In this document: positions 11,700-22,676 of the stretch, piece after piece
How the letters are laid out: the number at the start of each line of letters is the position of its first letter
Position numbering within the stretch: position 1 is the stretch's first letter
Assembly (NCBI RefSeq): GCF_051020765.1
Contig: NC_134936.1
Span: forward strand, 5,145,045 to 5,209,044
Direction of reading: 5' to 3'
DNA from: Lasioglossum baleicum
Lineage: Eukaryota; Arthropoda; Insecta; Hymenoptera; Halictidae
Length of the DNA: 64,000 nt
Made by a program: the position numbers and the translations under genes
The notes under the pieces: generated by a model
Seen by the model: the letters and a program-made list of their open reading frames with translations, nothing else
Database searches by the model: none
Told to the model about the DNA's origin: nothing

Positions 11700-13164
11700 T
11701 AGAAATACTTTCGTGGTTCACATTATTATTTTCGAGGAACAATCACTTAAAGGGCATTGCAACATTATTATTTCATAAATTGAACCTTTAAACGGTTAGA
11801 TCATTTCTCCACAAAATCGATCGGTAATTTCTTCTTGAATTATGAATTGCGATTTTGTGTAAAGTGGTATTACAGCTAGAAAGGGAGTGGCGTTGTAATT
11901 GAATCACTTTGTGGAGGGAAATGAGGGTACTTTATGGTGGGTTCGCGCTCGACAAAAGAAAACAAGCGGATCCTGTGCCCGAGGAGAATGCAACATTTAT
12001 TTTACAGGATAGTTTCCCCGCAAAATTTCCTCGTTTAACAGCAGTGAAATTACGTGCTCCGTTGCGATTAATTGAATTCGCTTAACGATATTTTGCGATA
12101 AGATTCGCTGCGATTAAAGGGTTGCTGCAGCGTTAATAAATAAACCAGCACTAGCTTCGCATCAGAAAAACAATTTAAAATTATAAACAAATCATCCGCA
12201 GGTTAAACCATTCTTGTTTGAGATGGAAAAATATATGTATATCATCGTTACTGAAACAGAACGATATTCGCAAACACATCTCACGTGCACATAAGTATAT
12301 ATGCGAATACATTAAATAATTTGCAGGAATCTTGCTAAAACATAATTAAACATATTGTGAGCATGTATTATCTTCTCCAATATAATTTTCAAAAGTATTA
12401 TGGAAGTTTAAATTATTATGGTTTGCGGAGAAGATTAATCAATGAGGCAAAACTATTAATTACATTGTTTGCATCAGTTGACGATATAATTTAGTAGTTA
12501 TTCTAAATAATATTTTATGAAGGAATATCTTTGTATGCTTCATAAACAAAAATAAAATAAAAACATTCATAATGTACGAAAAAATGTTGACATTTTTCAA
12601 CTTGTAAATAACACCTTTAATGAAAAAAAAACTAGATGTCTTTTGCATTAATTACTTAAATCTGATATGTCAAAATAATGGAAAATACAGAAAAAACTAT
12701 GTACATTAATTCAAATAGAAATAAGAAACAGGCAATGAGAGGTAATAGAAAAAATAGAAATAAAAAATAGGCAATATGAGGTAATAAAAAAATAAATAAA
12801 ATATAGAAAGAGCGCAACATCCGAGTATTTAATACACGGATATGTAATTAGAAAAACAACATTAACTATTTTAAAGATGTTAGAGAGTAAGAAAACTTTG
12901 GCGTGTTAAAAATGTGGCTAGCTTTATTTAAGCGTTCAAACATGCTACAGGAAGGTATTCCATTGTGTTTCGGCAAGTCTACATAAATCGTCTACATAAG
13001 TCTACGGCAAGTCTACATAACAAAAACTTTTCAAATTAAATTTCATGTACTTTTTGAGAAAATGAGATGATGATGAACAAACAAACTGTATCTTGTTTGG
13101 TATAATTTTAATCGGAAAAACGTCGCCAATATATTAGTAGAATTTCATTGAAAAGAAGTAAAAA
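11700..13164. other. AT-rich filler with small local duplications
   Basis: No gene or transposon end was recognised. Short direct repeats are present: AGGCAATGAGAGGTAATA / AGGCAATATGAGGTAATA at 12730-12787 and three GTCTACATAA units at 12979-13021. The region around 11940-12130 is somewhat richer in GC. Confidence 0.4.
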
Positions 13165-14280
13165 ACTAGAGGGGTGTTGTTGCTCGCTCGCTTCGCGAGC
13201 TTCGCAAGTAGGGTTGTCGTAGCTCGCTCGCTTTGCGAGCTCACGAGAGGGTTAGTGGTACGGATGTTATTTGGTGTCTGACTCTCCAAGAGTCACACAA
13301 AGAACTTCCCGAGTAGTTAGTTGTAGTATATTATTATCATTATTAAGTGTACATTTTAAGAAGATTATACGTTTTCAGGGAAATTCAATAGTTTTCTACT
13401 TATCAAAATGTTTGCCATATGGCGTCGCATTAAACCAACATCGTAGGCTCGTTGCTCGCTTGGTTCCTTGTTATAGCATACTAATGTTGCAAAATAAATT
13501 GTCTTAATTAGTTTTTCGCAAATGATAAAATTCACCATTATCCGGGTTTGCAGTATTGATCTTGGTTTTCTTCAATACTGTTAATTTAAATTGTCCCAAA
13601 ATATATAAACCGCGCTCAATTTTGAAACTCTGCTCAGTGCTACATACTACATTTGTAAAGTTCGCCTTTCTGATTTTTTAAAATCCAAACATACTTTCTC
13701 GTATGTTTGTCCCTGACTTTTATGAATCGTAATCGCTTCAGCAGGAACCACTGGAAATTGACTACGTGTGATTTGATATTTTTCCTCACTCGACGTATTT
13801 ACTTGATTCGATATTTTTATTATTGGTGTTAAATTTTGATCAATATTTGCATTTTTCATATAATCACGATAACGAGTTCTTACTTTCACTCCTACTCTGG
13901 CCAATTGAAAATCTAACCACAATATAGACGGAATTTTAGTATTTTCTTGAATAGTAATAAATTTTAATATTCCGCATGTGTGTGTGCTCCGTTAACCAAT
14001 CCGTTTTCAACATCAATGTTATTAATAATTATCATATAGTTTATATTAATTTTCAATTTAATCTCAGTTAATAATTCGTTTTGAACTGATTGTTTTTTTA
14101 AAGATTGTAATATAAATTTTTTTTTGTACTTTCATCGATATTCTTTGAAAATGTATTCTCGGGAGTAGAGATGATTAACTCACTCTTGCATTGGGATAAT
14201 TTTCGATTATTGTAAGCGGAAACATCATGATAAGGTACAAAAAAAAATTTTTTTAATTTTTTTTTTAAATTTTAAAAAAA
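13165..14280 (-). mobile_element. Helitron, 3' portion
   Basis: Read on the minus strand, the element ends in CTAGT (plus-strand ACTAG at 13165-13169) followed by T, the Helitron 3' rule CTRRT|T. About 16 nt inside lies a GC-rich hairpin, GCTCGCGAAGCGAGC, the expected Helitron terminator. A second hairpin with AGCTCGCAAAGCGAGC lies some 45 bp further in. Upstream in the same orientation are PIF1-type helicase remains, so the terminal structure and coding content agree. The 5' TC end and the Rep domain are not seen; the element is truncated before the 927-bp-arm element at 14323. Confidence 0.7.
13644..14130 (-). pseudogene. Helitron PIF1-type helicase, C-terminal remnant
   Basis: The open piece at 13647-13922 (91 residues) contains VPAEAITIHKSQGQTYEKV, the late helicase motif of PIF1-family superfamily 1B helicases as found in Helitron Rep/Hel proteins. 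Upstream on the minus strand, about 13985-14110, the wording MIIINNIDVENGLVNGA matches the family's preceding strand-and-loop region, but in a frame interrupted before ILWLDFQLARVG. The Walker A and B motifs and the Rep nuclease are absent. It is a broken tail of a much longer protein, placed just inside the 3' hairpin end at 13165. A host PIF1 gene is unlikely given that context. Confidence 0.7.
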
Positions 14281-15010
14281 TTGAAGAAAAATGTTTTGTG
14301 TAATTAAGTTTGTTTCTTCGGTGGAAAGGGTCTAGCCGGATAAGCATGGGCCAGCGGCCCCCGCTCCGATTTTCCTGATTCCTGTCTTAAAACGTCGCTT
14401 TATGTCTAAAAAAACATTGTGTAAAATTTCAAATGTCTACCCCTACCGATAGGGGTGATATTGAGGTAAACTTCCCCGCACTTAAATGCAATTTTCTCTA
14501 AAACGAGAAAAGATATTGACATGGGATAAACGGCAAATAAAAGATATAGATACACTCTATATTCGAGATTTTTTTCAGAATTTTTTGCTAATTATTTATA
14601 GTTGAAAATAATTAATTAATTTTTTGGGAATTTTTTTCACTACCTTCCCCTGGGTTGACACCTACCAAAAAATTCTAAAATATTGTTATGATTCTAACCT
14701 ATTTTGTAAAAAATTTTCAAAAGTGTCCGTTTGGTGGAACAGTGTCAAAAAAAATAAAGTATGCCGGCGAACGCTCGGTTTGATCAGTAACGGCGCAGGG
14801 GCCGAGTCCCCTTGCGGTGGCTAGTGACGGGAGCGAGCGGGAAGTCGGCGCTTGTACGGGAAAGCTGATACATGTAAAAATGCGACTAAATCTTCTAATA
14901 TATGATTACAGTTGGAATTCTAAACAATTATATTCTAGGAAATAGCTTACATTGATGCAGAAAAATACGTGTAAAGCTAGTTTGTTGGAGTCAAGTAATA
15001 GAAAGAAGAA

Positions 15011-15116
15011 GCTTCTCAAAAGTATGTTGTATGGTCACGGTGTTAGAGGCTCTGCTCGATGCTACGGAGGGCTCGAGTTCGAATCCTCCTCAACTCAACT
15101 TTTTTCTCTTCTTGTT
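15011..15116 (+). other. tRNA-like segment with Pol III A/B-box resemblance (left arm)
   Basis: TGGTCACGGTGTTAGAGGC resembles an A box. About 43 bp further on, GAGTTCGAATCCTCC resembles a B box (GTTCGAATCC), followed by a T run at about 15100-15123 that could terminate RNA polymerase III. I could not fold a proper cloverleaf: the T-stem does not pair well and no acceptor stem is convincing. It may be a tRNA-derived SINE-type promoter or chance. An inverted second copy is in the right arm. Confidence 0.35.
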
Positions 15117-15297
15117 TTTTTTCTTTTTTTTATATGTATTTATAAACTAAACGATTTTTATTCTTTGCACTTCAATATTTGTATATGATAAAATTACAAA
15201 CATAATTATTAATTTGTAATTATCATATAGATTAAAATGTTTTACATGTCATACTGCGTATGACAGAACAGTTAGCTCTCCTGGTCTTCGAACAATA

Positions 15298-16462
15298 CAG
15301 TAAATTCTCTATAAACGCGAACGCACCGGGGGGATTTTGTCTCGTTTTTCGATCGTGGTCCTACTTTTTTCGAGCTTCAAAGGCCGAGCCGAACGTAGAG
15401 AAGGACAGCGCGTGTAAAGCGAGACCACGCGCGGGCCTTTGAACTGTGCCGGCGACTTCGACTCTCCGTGTCTCTTTCTTTTCTATACGCGCTATCCTTC
15501 CTTGCGCCCGAAACGTCCATCGTCATTTAAACCTCTACAGTTTAAATACCATCGAAGGAAAACTATCGAATCGGAGCGTTTGCATGCATCAGGAAAAGAC
15601 ACACTTTTTGTAGTTTTTGAACTGTTTTAAGTAATGTACTTAAGATTTATTCAAGATTTATTTAATTTTGTTTCTTATCAAAAAATTGTAATGGAGCAAG
15701 CGACGCGCGTGACTTGACACGGTGTTCGGTTTTGCGACATGATCGGTCATAGTTCATCGCGTCTTTATATTTGCGAAACCGAATGTTAAATAATAAAAAT
15801 ATAAAACAGTTCAGCATATTTTATAAAGTAATTTTTCTCGTTTTTTAATCTTTGCATAGCGTCGAGATCGCAATTTCTCTTTCTTTTTCATGTTCTAAAG
15901 TCACTTCATATGTACGTACCGTCAATTAAACCACTAAATTCTTTCAAATTATATCGTGTTTGGTATCATTTTAATCAGAAAAATGCCAGAAATAAGGTAG
16001 TGAAAGTCCCATAACAGAATCATGGGAAATGAAGAAGTTTGACTGTTGGTGTAACGTTATGATGACTCACGGGCGTTTGAACTGTGCCGGCGCGCTGCGA
16101 CTCTGCGTCTCTTTCTTTCACATACGCTGTCCTTCCTTGCGCTCGAAACTTTCATCGTCAATTAAACCACTAAATTCTGCTTAAATTATATCGTGTTTGG
16201 TATCAGTTTAATCAGAAAAATGCCAGAAATAAGGTAGTGAAAATCCCATAACAGAATCATGGAAAATGAAGAAGTTTGACTGTGGTGTAACGTTATGATG
16301 ACTCACGGGCGCGTTTGAACTGTGCCGACGACTGCGACTCTCCGCGTCGCGTTTGTAGTGGTTCACACCGATATACCGAGCCGAGTCAGTGTATTAGTTT
16401 GGAGGGGATATTTTTGTCGCGTTTATCGTTGAAAGATTTTCGCGTTTATAGAGAATTTACTG
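15298..16462. mobile_element. Pogo-like non-autonomous element nested in the loop
   Basis: Terminal repeats CAGTAAATTCTCTATAAACG (left) and its inverted copy ending at 16462, about 24 bp matching, with TA outside both ends (15296-15297, 16463-16464). This fits the Tc1/mariner/pogo group. Inside there is no transposase, only GC-rich and AT-rich blocks including a 236-bp tandem duplication. It is inserted in the loop of the 14323-17799 element. Confidence 0.75.
15921..16350. repeat. Tandem duplication, period about 236 bp
   Basis: GTCAATTAAACCACTAAATT recurs at 15921 and 16157, and the following sequence (AATCAGAAAAATGCCAGAAA, AACGTTATGATGACTCACGG, TTTGAACTGTGCCG) repeats in order. A diverged part of the same unit appears earlier at 15425-15540. 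Arrays like this are common in the interior of non-autonomous elements. Confidence 0.75.
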
Positions 16463-17005
16463 TACTGGTAACGTAACAGTCGAATGAGTTCTCGCGTTTC
16501 GCGCATTTCGCGGCAAGCCGTCTTTGAACATGCCGCAAAGTCGGCATATTCCTTGATCGCTAGTCGACGTTACAATGTTATCTGGCCACACGTCATTCGT
16601 TTGGTCAAACACGATCAGAATGAGTGCGGTTCCAGTCATCGGCTGGATTGCAATAATAAAAGAAAAAATTATTGTTGTTACGCAATCATCCCTTCGCGGT
16701 CTTAGTACACGCGCAAGATATTATTATTTCACAGTGTTCAGAATTTGAGCGCAGAAATACAAAGGAGCATATTGCATTATAGTAAAGTAATGAGGAGTAA
16801 AAAGAAAAAAAATAAACCCATTATATGGGCGTAAATAATAAAAACTAGATTTATATTTCCGCAAAATTAGAAACATGTAAAACATTTTAATCTATATGAT
16901 AATTACAAATTAATAATTATGTTTGTAATTTTATCATATACAAATATTGAAGTGCAAAGAATAAAAATCGTTTAGTTTATAAATACATATAAAAAAAAGA
17001 AAAAA

Positions 17006-17111
17006 AACAAGAAGAGAAAAAAGTTGAGTTGAGGAGGATTCGAACTCGAGCCCTCCGTAGCATCGAGCAGAGCCTCTAACACCGTGACCATACAACATAC
17101 TTTTGAGAAGC
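17006..17111 (-). other. tRNA-like segment with Pol III A/B-box resemblance (right arm)
   Basis: Inverted duplicate of the segment at 15011-15116, reading on the minus strand. If the boxes were used, the two copies would be transcribed towards each other across the loop. Same doubts apply: no good cloverleaf. Confidence 0.3.
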
Positions 17112-17849
17112 TTCTTCTTTCTATTACTTGACTCCAACAAACTAGCTTTACACGTATTTTTCTGCATCAATGTAAGCTATTTCCTAGAATATAATTGTTT
17201 AGAATTCCAACTGTAATCATATATTAGAAGATTTAGTCGCATTTTTACATGTATCAGCTTTCCCGTACAAGCGCCGACTTCCCGCTCGCTCCCGTCACTA
17301 GCCACCGCAAGGGGACTCGGCCGCTGCGCCGTTACTGATCAAACCGAGCGTTCGCCGGCATACTTTATTTTTTTTGACACTGTTCCACCAAACGGACACT
17401 TTTGAAAATTTTTTACAAAATAGGTTAGAATCATAACAATATTTTAGAATTTTTTGGTAGGTGTCAACCCAGGGGAAGGTAGTGAAAAAAATTCCCAAAA
17501 AATTAATTAATTATTTTCAACTATAAATAATTAGCAAAAAATTCTGAAAAAAATCTCGAATATAGAGTGTATCTATATCTTTTATTTGCCGTTTATCCCA
17601 TGTCGATATCTTTTCTCGTTTTAGAGAAAATTGCATTTAAGTGCGGGGAAGTTTACCTCAATATCACCCCTATCGGTAGGGGTAGACATTTGAAATTTTA
17701 CACAATGTTTTTTTAGACATAAAGCGACGTTTTAAGACAGGAATCAGGAAAATCGGAGCGGGGGCCGCTGGCCCATGCTTATCCGGCTAGACCCTTTCCC
17801 TTCTCTCGTATAAATTGCATTGTTGAATGAACTTCTTTCTAAAAAAAAC

Positions 17850-18160
17850 TTAAAAAACTAAAAAACTACTTGACCAAAATGGACCAAAATCTAATCAGCT
17901 CTAAGTTACAGCGGGGCACATCGATTGCATCATTCATCATCCTGATCGCGTTGTTACTTTTTCTGAAAACGTTAACGAAAAATTTGATTACATACAAACG
18001 GACACATACGCACGCACGCACACACACGCATACGAACATTTTGCTGAAAATAGTCTAAAATGACTGCAATGACCATGAAACGTGAAGATCTGCTAAAAAA
18101 TCGATTTTCGATTTTCGGAGTCATTACAATAACTTCCCTATAAAATCGGGAAGTTAATAA
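17850..18160 (+). repeat. Interspersed repeat tail ending in a hairpin
   Basis: Contains TGGACCAAAATCTAATCAGC, GATCGCGTTGTTACTTTTTC, an ACAC/CGCA microsatellite-like patch at 17998-18036, GAAACGTGAAGATCTGCTAA and CGATTTTCGGAGTCATTACA. It closes with a perfect 8-bp inverted repeat AACTTCCC / GGGAAGTT at 18131-18155 around a 9-nt loop. I recognise this wording as an arthropod interspersed repeat but cannot name the class. The 62-residue frame at 17870-18058 is probably not a gene. Confidence 0.45.
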
Positions 18161-18651
18161 AGAAGTTTCGGTATTGCGTTAGTATTGTTTCACCGATATG
18201 CTACTTTTGTTGCGCCTTCGACCGCGAGGTCCGTGTTTACATGCTGGCCTTTTCTACGTTCGACACGGTCGACGAACCCACGAAAAATTGTTCCGATCTA
18301 TGTCACAGCACAGAACCGAGAATTGACATAGAATGGGACATTACTGTATTTTTGTTGTAATACAGAATCACACTGCATTTCGACTAATTCCACTTGTAAA
18401 TTACGTGAACTTTATAGTACAGGATTTACGTATTTACCAGAAGAAAAGTCATGAAAATAAATTCGAAAGGCTGAAAAATAGTGCAATTTAGCCAATGTCC
18501 TATATCACAGCATTAGCGATCAAAACTTTAAACGGCAATACCTCGAAAGTGAAAGTATGTGACATGCGGCATTTTCTTCCTGACAGCCACAGAACGGTCA
18601 TCAACAGTTTCAAAGTTTTTATTGGGCCGCGTGTTCGACATGCCTGTGATA
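18161..18651. other. No feature recognised
   Basis: Mixed-composition sequence without recognisable coding or repeat structure. Confidence 0.3.
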
Positions 18652-19659
18652 TAGGGTGTGTCCGTTAAGTTATGTCACCATTTTTTAGGCACTTCCAGTA
18701 GTGCAATTAAAAAATGTTTTAGACAAATGTTTCTCAGTACTTGGTGAGCTACATGTTCGCATATTCTTAAATCTGAAAAATGCTTTTTACGTAAAAAAGT
18801 AAAGGTTACCTTGACTTTTTTAAATGGCACCATATGTTTTGGACATTATAGGATTGTTTCTGACGTCGAGGCGAATTCAACAGTGTACTATACTATGACC
18901 TTGAAATGACCTCAAACTTGAAAATTTTGTGCAAACGTAATTTTAATGAAAAATTATTTCTTACAATATAAATCAAGTTACATCAGATGTTCGAAGTGCC
19001 GATCCACCTTCTATGATACAGAACTCCGCTCTTTTTATTATTTTTTTGTATTTTTTTTTTAATTTAGAAATCGTTGGATACGAACGTATGGTCCAATTCG
19101 TTGGCCACCGCGTTCTCCAGATCTGTCTCCGTTCGATTTTTATCTTTGGGGATATCTGCAATCTGTTGTATACGATACAGCAATCAATAATGTTCAAGAA
19201 CTTCGAAATCGCATAACAACTGCATGTAATAACATAAACCGAGACGCCCTAATTATGGCGACAACGAAAAGTCTAATAGAAAGAGCGGAGCTCTGTATCG
19301 TAGAAGATGGATCGGAGTTCGAACGTCTGATGTAACTTGATTTATTTTGTAAGAAATAATTTTTCATTGAAATTACGTTTGCACAAAATTTCCGAGTCTG
19401 AGGTCATTTCAAGGTCATAGTGTAATACACTGTTAAATTCGTCTCGACGTCAGAAACAATCCCATGATGTCCAAGCATGTGGTGCTATTTGAAAAAGTCA
19501 AGGTGACCTTTACTTTTTTACGTAAAAAGCATCTTTTCAGATTTAAGAATATGCGAACATGTAGCTGACCAAGTACTGAGAAACTTTTGTCTAAAACATT
19601 TTTTAACTACACTACCGGAAATGCCTAAAAAATGGTGACAACTTAACGGACACACCCTG
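18652..19659. mobile_element. Foldback-type IS630/Tc1-like element, duplicated 3' ends
   Basis: Ends AGGGTGTGTCCGTTAAGT and the inverted ACTTAACGGACACACCCT, with TA outside both (18650-18651, 19660-19661). Inverted arms of about 385 bp run to about 19036 and from about 19265. They are not plain TIRs: both contain the end of the transposase gene, so the element is two copies of one transposon's 3' end facing each other. The unique centre holds a transposase remnant. Confidence 0.8.
19072..19335 (+). pseudogene. IS630/Tc1-group transposase, C-terminal remnant
   Basis: An 88-codon open stretch ending in a stop at 19333-19335. It reads RWPPRSPDLSPFDFYLWGYL near its start and ends with ELCIVEDGSEFERLM. 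This is the C-terminal part of the insect DDE transposase group in which SPDLSPFDF carries the last catalytic acidic residue. The first two catalytic residues and the DNA-binding domain are absent, so it cannot work. Its last ~25 codons lie in the right inverted arm and have a mirror copy in the left arm (18985-19040, minus). An overlapping 67-residue frame at 19013-19216 is a shadow. The group assignment is good; the exact family (DD34E or DD37E) cannot be told from this part. Confidence 0.75.
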
Positions 19660-19661
19660 TA

Positions 19662-20514
19662 TACTGTATACGATCAAACGCTTTCAGTGTATCTTCGGGG
19701 AAGGGGACAGGGGGTTGCATGAACCCACAGAATTTGCAAAACGAATTACGGTGTTACGGATCGCAACGCAATAGGTATGCGATGGAAACTTAGGAACAGC
19801 CTGTACATGAGGAACGTCGATCCGATATCCCTATGGAAAGAAGAACGAAGGGGAACAGCCGCGAAGTGGATTTGAAAATTGAAAATCATTGCCGCTCCTG
19901 ATCCCCTTAGCTCCCTCAGACAACCACGATAAATTCTCTTGCGGCCTAGCGCTCGTACCCGGGGCTTTACTCTTTATAAGGCGTTATACAGGAGATCCAG
20001 CGGTCGTTCCTTCGGCCTCTTCCTACGCCTCCCACGCCCTCGTCCTTTTGTCCGGTGAAACTGCGCCCTTCGCTTTAGCAAAATATACGATATCAGCCCT
20101 CTGAATTACGCGTGTACACGTTGCTTCAATTTGCACCATTTACACTGCCGGATGCAAGTACAGTAGAGCGGCAATTCTGTGGTTTATAAAATTTAAAATT
20201 GAGGGGAAATTTTAAATTAGAATATAAATTAGTAATTTTATTATGGGATTCAAGAGTTGCAAGGAAAAACGCCGCATGTCACAATTTCAAAAAATTTGAG
20301 TTTATGCGTTATGATAGATTTTGTATTTCAGTTCATTATATTATGAACTATGCAGAAATGCTTGTAATATTTACAAAATAATTTGTTCTTATGCCTTTCG
20401 TCGTCTTTGCTCGGAATACCTTTTCTTCCAGATGGCCAACTGGTGTACAGGATTCCTACAAATCGAATTAACCATATCAAATAGTCCGAAAAATGTCATT
20501 AACTGTGATATATT
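19662..20514. other. No gene identified; moderately GC-rich patch
   Basis: 19680-20130 is richer in GC and single-copy in this window. A 71-residue frame at 19889-20104 has no recognisable similarity. 20160-20514 is AT-rich with nothing recognised. Confidence 0.3.
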
Positions 20515-20522
20515 CTCTAGAC

Positions 20523-22269
20523 CAGCGGTTTCCAACCTTTATGCTACTATGCCTCCCTAAAAAAATGTTTTTTTCCGCGCCTCCCTATCTCTTTTAATCG
20601 ATATAATAATATAGACACGTTTTGTATAATAATAACTTTATTACAGAAAAATGCGGTTTTGCTATAACAATACGAACATGCATATTTATTTTTATATTAA
20701 ATTACTAATTAAACTACATCTAATGCATCAAAGTTTAATGCGAGTGTTGTTGTTGTTTATTGGCACAAAGTTTATGAAATCTTGGGAGCAATGTGGAGAG
20801 TGCCACTCGTAACTCTTTTTCGACTGTTAACCTGGTTCGATATTTGGTTTTCATTGCAGGCAGTGCCGAAAAGCTCGTTTCGCATAAATAAGACGTTACA
20901 AACGGTAGAAGCACATGCATTGCCTTGCAATACAAAGATTCATACTCTCCACTAAGATTCACCCAAAATTGAATTATGGTTTCATTTTGAAACTTTTGTT
21001 TCAGTGAGCTGTCCCACGATAATTATATCAAGTTTTCCTTTTCGATGGTTGTCAGCTCAAATTCGTCTTCTTGATTGTCGATAAATGAATTCTGTATCCA
21101 CGAAACCTTTGAGAAATCAAGGTCTTCAAAATAATTTGAAAAATGTAGCACTGAACCATCCAAATGTTCGATAAAAAGATTTTTGCTCGCTTCAGTATTG
21201 GCTGTGTCCCAGAAATCTTTTGAAAGTGAAAACATTTCCAACTCATTCTTTTGTAAATTTGATTTCCATAACTCCAGCTTTTTAATGAAAGCTTTTACTT
21301 TGTCTTTTTGAACAAGAGGATGCATTTGTGATCCCTGCATTGATTTATTTAAACCGCTCAATTTTCCAAAAATTTCAACCAAATGGGCAAGTTTAACAAT
21401 AGAATTATCGTTCGTCCACAAATGTGCCTCTTCATGGTGGTTTTCTTCGAGAAAGGTTGCTATTTCTTCTTTGAGCTGAAACACCCTTTGAATCACTTTT
21501 GCACGAGATAGCCAGCGAACTTCGCAATAATACAGAAGTGAGGTATAATTAGCTCCCATATCAACACACAGCTTTGCAAACAGCCTAGCTCTCAAAGGAC
21601 TGTTCTTAATGTAATTTATAATTTTTATAACTTTCGTAAAAATGTTGTTCAGTTCCTCGCTCATATGTTTTGACACTATAGCTGCTCTTTCCGCTGCTGC
21701 TTTGTATCCGAACATTGAGTGAGCTCCGTCGATGCACAGTTCAATCCACAGTCGAGTCTATTATATTAAACATCTCAATGGATGCGGTCTTTACAGAAAT
21801 GGGTTTGCAAAATAATATATCTTCTAATATATTATTTTCCGCAACATATCGAACGTATGCAATTAAATGGTCATCTTTAGCTATATCAGTTGCCTCATCT
21901 ACTTGAATCGAGAATTTCGAAGTATGCAGCCGAGAAACTTATTGATCGCAAATATCTTCAGATATATCATTGATTTTTCTTCCGACTGTATCATCAGCAA
22001 GCGGAAATTGTCGCAACTGTTTTGCATACGATTCGCCGAACAGAAACGGAGCGTTTGCAAAGGCGTCATTTTTAAAATCTTCAGCTCCGGATAATTTTTT
22101 AATAGGGCTTAAATGAATGTATAAAAATGTAAGAAAAATAAAAATAAACATTACTTCACTGAATTTGTACTGTTACGTTACGATATGAAGTTTATTTATT
22201 TGTAGATATTATGTAAGAACATTAATTTTTTATTAAAAATTTTGGAGCCTCCCCGGTTGGAAACCGCTG
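20523..22269 (-). mobile_element. hAT transposon, complete ends, dead transposase
   Basis: Ends CAGCGGTTTCCAACC and the inverted GGTTGGAAACCGCTG. The flanking octamers CTCTAGAC (20515-20522) and GTCTAGAC (22270-22277) match at 7 of 8 positions, as expected for the 8-bp hAT target duplication with central TA. The internal minus-strand pseudogene is a hAT transposase. At about 1.75 kb it is shorter than an intact element of this type (usually 2.5 kb or more), so part of the N-terminal coding region is deleted. Confidence 0.88.
20735..22151 (-). pseudogene. hAT transposase pseudogene (ZBED5/SCAND3-like group)
   Basis: Pieces in order on the minus strand are: 22151-21939 (FGESYAKQLRQFPLADD); about 21920-21755 (FSIQVDEATDIAKDDHLIAY, the first catalytic Asp region); then, after a small frameshift at the CIDGAHSM site, 21715-21023 (230 residues with YYCEVRWLSRAKVIQRVFQL, the hallmark Trp-Leu-Ser region); then, after an in-frame stop near 21021, 20962-20735 with SYLCETSFSALPAMKTKYRT, the C-terminal hAT dimerisation motif. 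The zinc-finger BED domain is missing. At least two stops and one frameshift show inactivity. The order matches a single hAT gene within the TIRs at 20523 and 22269. A domesticated host gene is excluded by the breaks. Confidence 0.85.
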
Positions 22270-22429
22270 GTCTAGACATTAACGATCTCACATTTCAATT
22301 TTTGCGGAAATTAACAAAATAGCAGATATTTTAAAATATATTTGTACTCGGAGTTTGATGCTCCATTGACTTACGTTACAAACAGTAGTTTTTAATGCAA
22401 TTGCATTAAAAAGAATGAGTGTGACCTGA

Positions 22430-22676
22430 ACTCCTTGCCGTATCATTTTCTTAACAGTTACAGTGAATTAGAACGTCCTTATCTCCAAAAATGTCGTAAA
22501 AGAAAATTTATATTTCTTGAATGGCTACCTTTATTTTAATGCTTAAATATTGATTACAAGCGAATCCAATTATCCATTCATTTAAAAAGAAACGCGTAAC
22601 ATTTATATTTGTTAGACTTTGTCTAGCAAATAATCTTCATGACAAGTGTGACTCGTTAAAATACACGGCAAGGAGT
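22430..22676. repeat. Short inverted-repeat element (ACTCCTTGCCGTAT ends)
   Basis: Left end ACTCCTTGCCGTATCATTTT and right end ATACACGGCAAGGAGT are inverted copies over about 16 bp. The AT-rich interior has no frame. Similar CCTTGCCGTA wording at 3659, 35615 and 35650 suggests a dispersed family, possibly with TTAA targets. Confidence 0.5.

Larger units (their letters stand above)
14323..17799. mobile_element. Young DNA element with 927-bp inverted arms
   Basis: Arms 14323-15249 and 16873-17799 are inverted copies of equal length (927 bp) and nearly identical; I noticed only a couple of base differences. Outer ends read GGAAAGGGTCTAGCCGGATA. The loop (15250-16872) contains a separate pogo-like element and no transposase. 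Superfamily unknown: the terminus GGGTCTAGCCGGATAAG resembles those at 60843 and 63459, and the flanks give no clean target duplication. Frames repeated on both strands (66 and 78 residues) are arm by-products or remnants. Confidence 0.8.

Noticed and set aside
15045..15085. Functional tRNA gene
   Set aside because: The GTTCGAATCC element is present, but neither the T-stem nor an acceptor stem pairs properly and it is duplicated inside a transposon arm. Kept only as tRNA-like.
20735..21715. Domesticated ZBED-type host gene
   Set aside because: Intact hAT TIRs with an 8-bp duplication surround it and the frame carries stops and a frameshift, so it is a transposon pseudogene.
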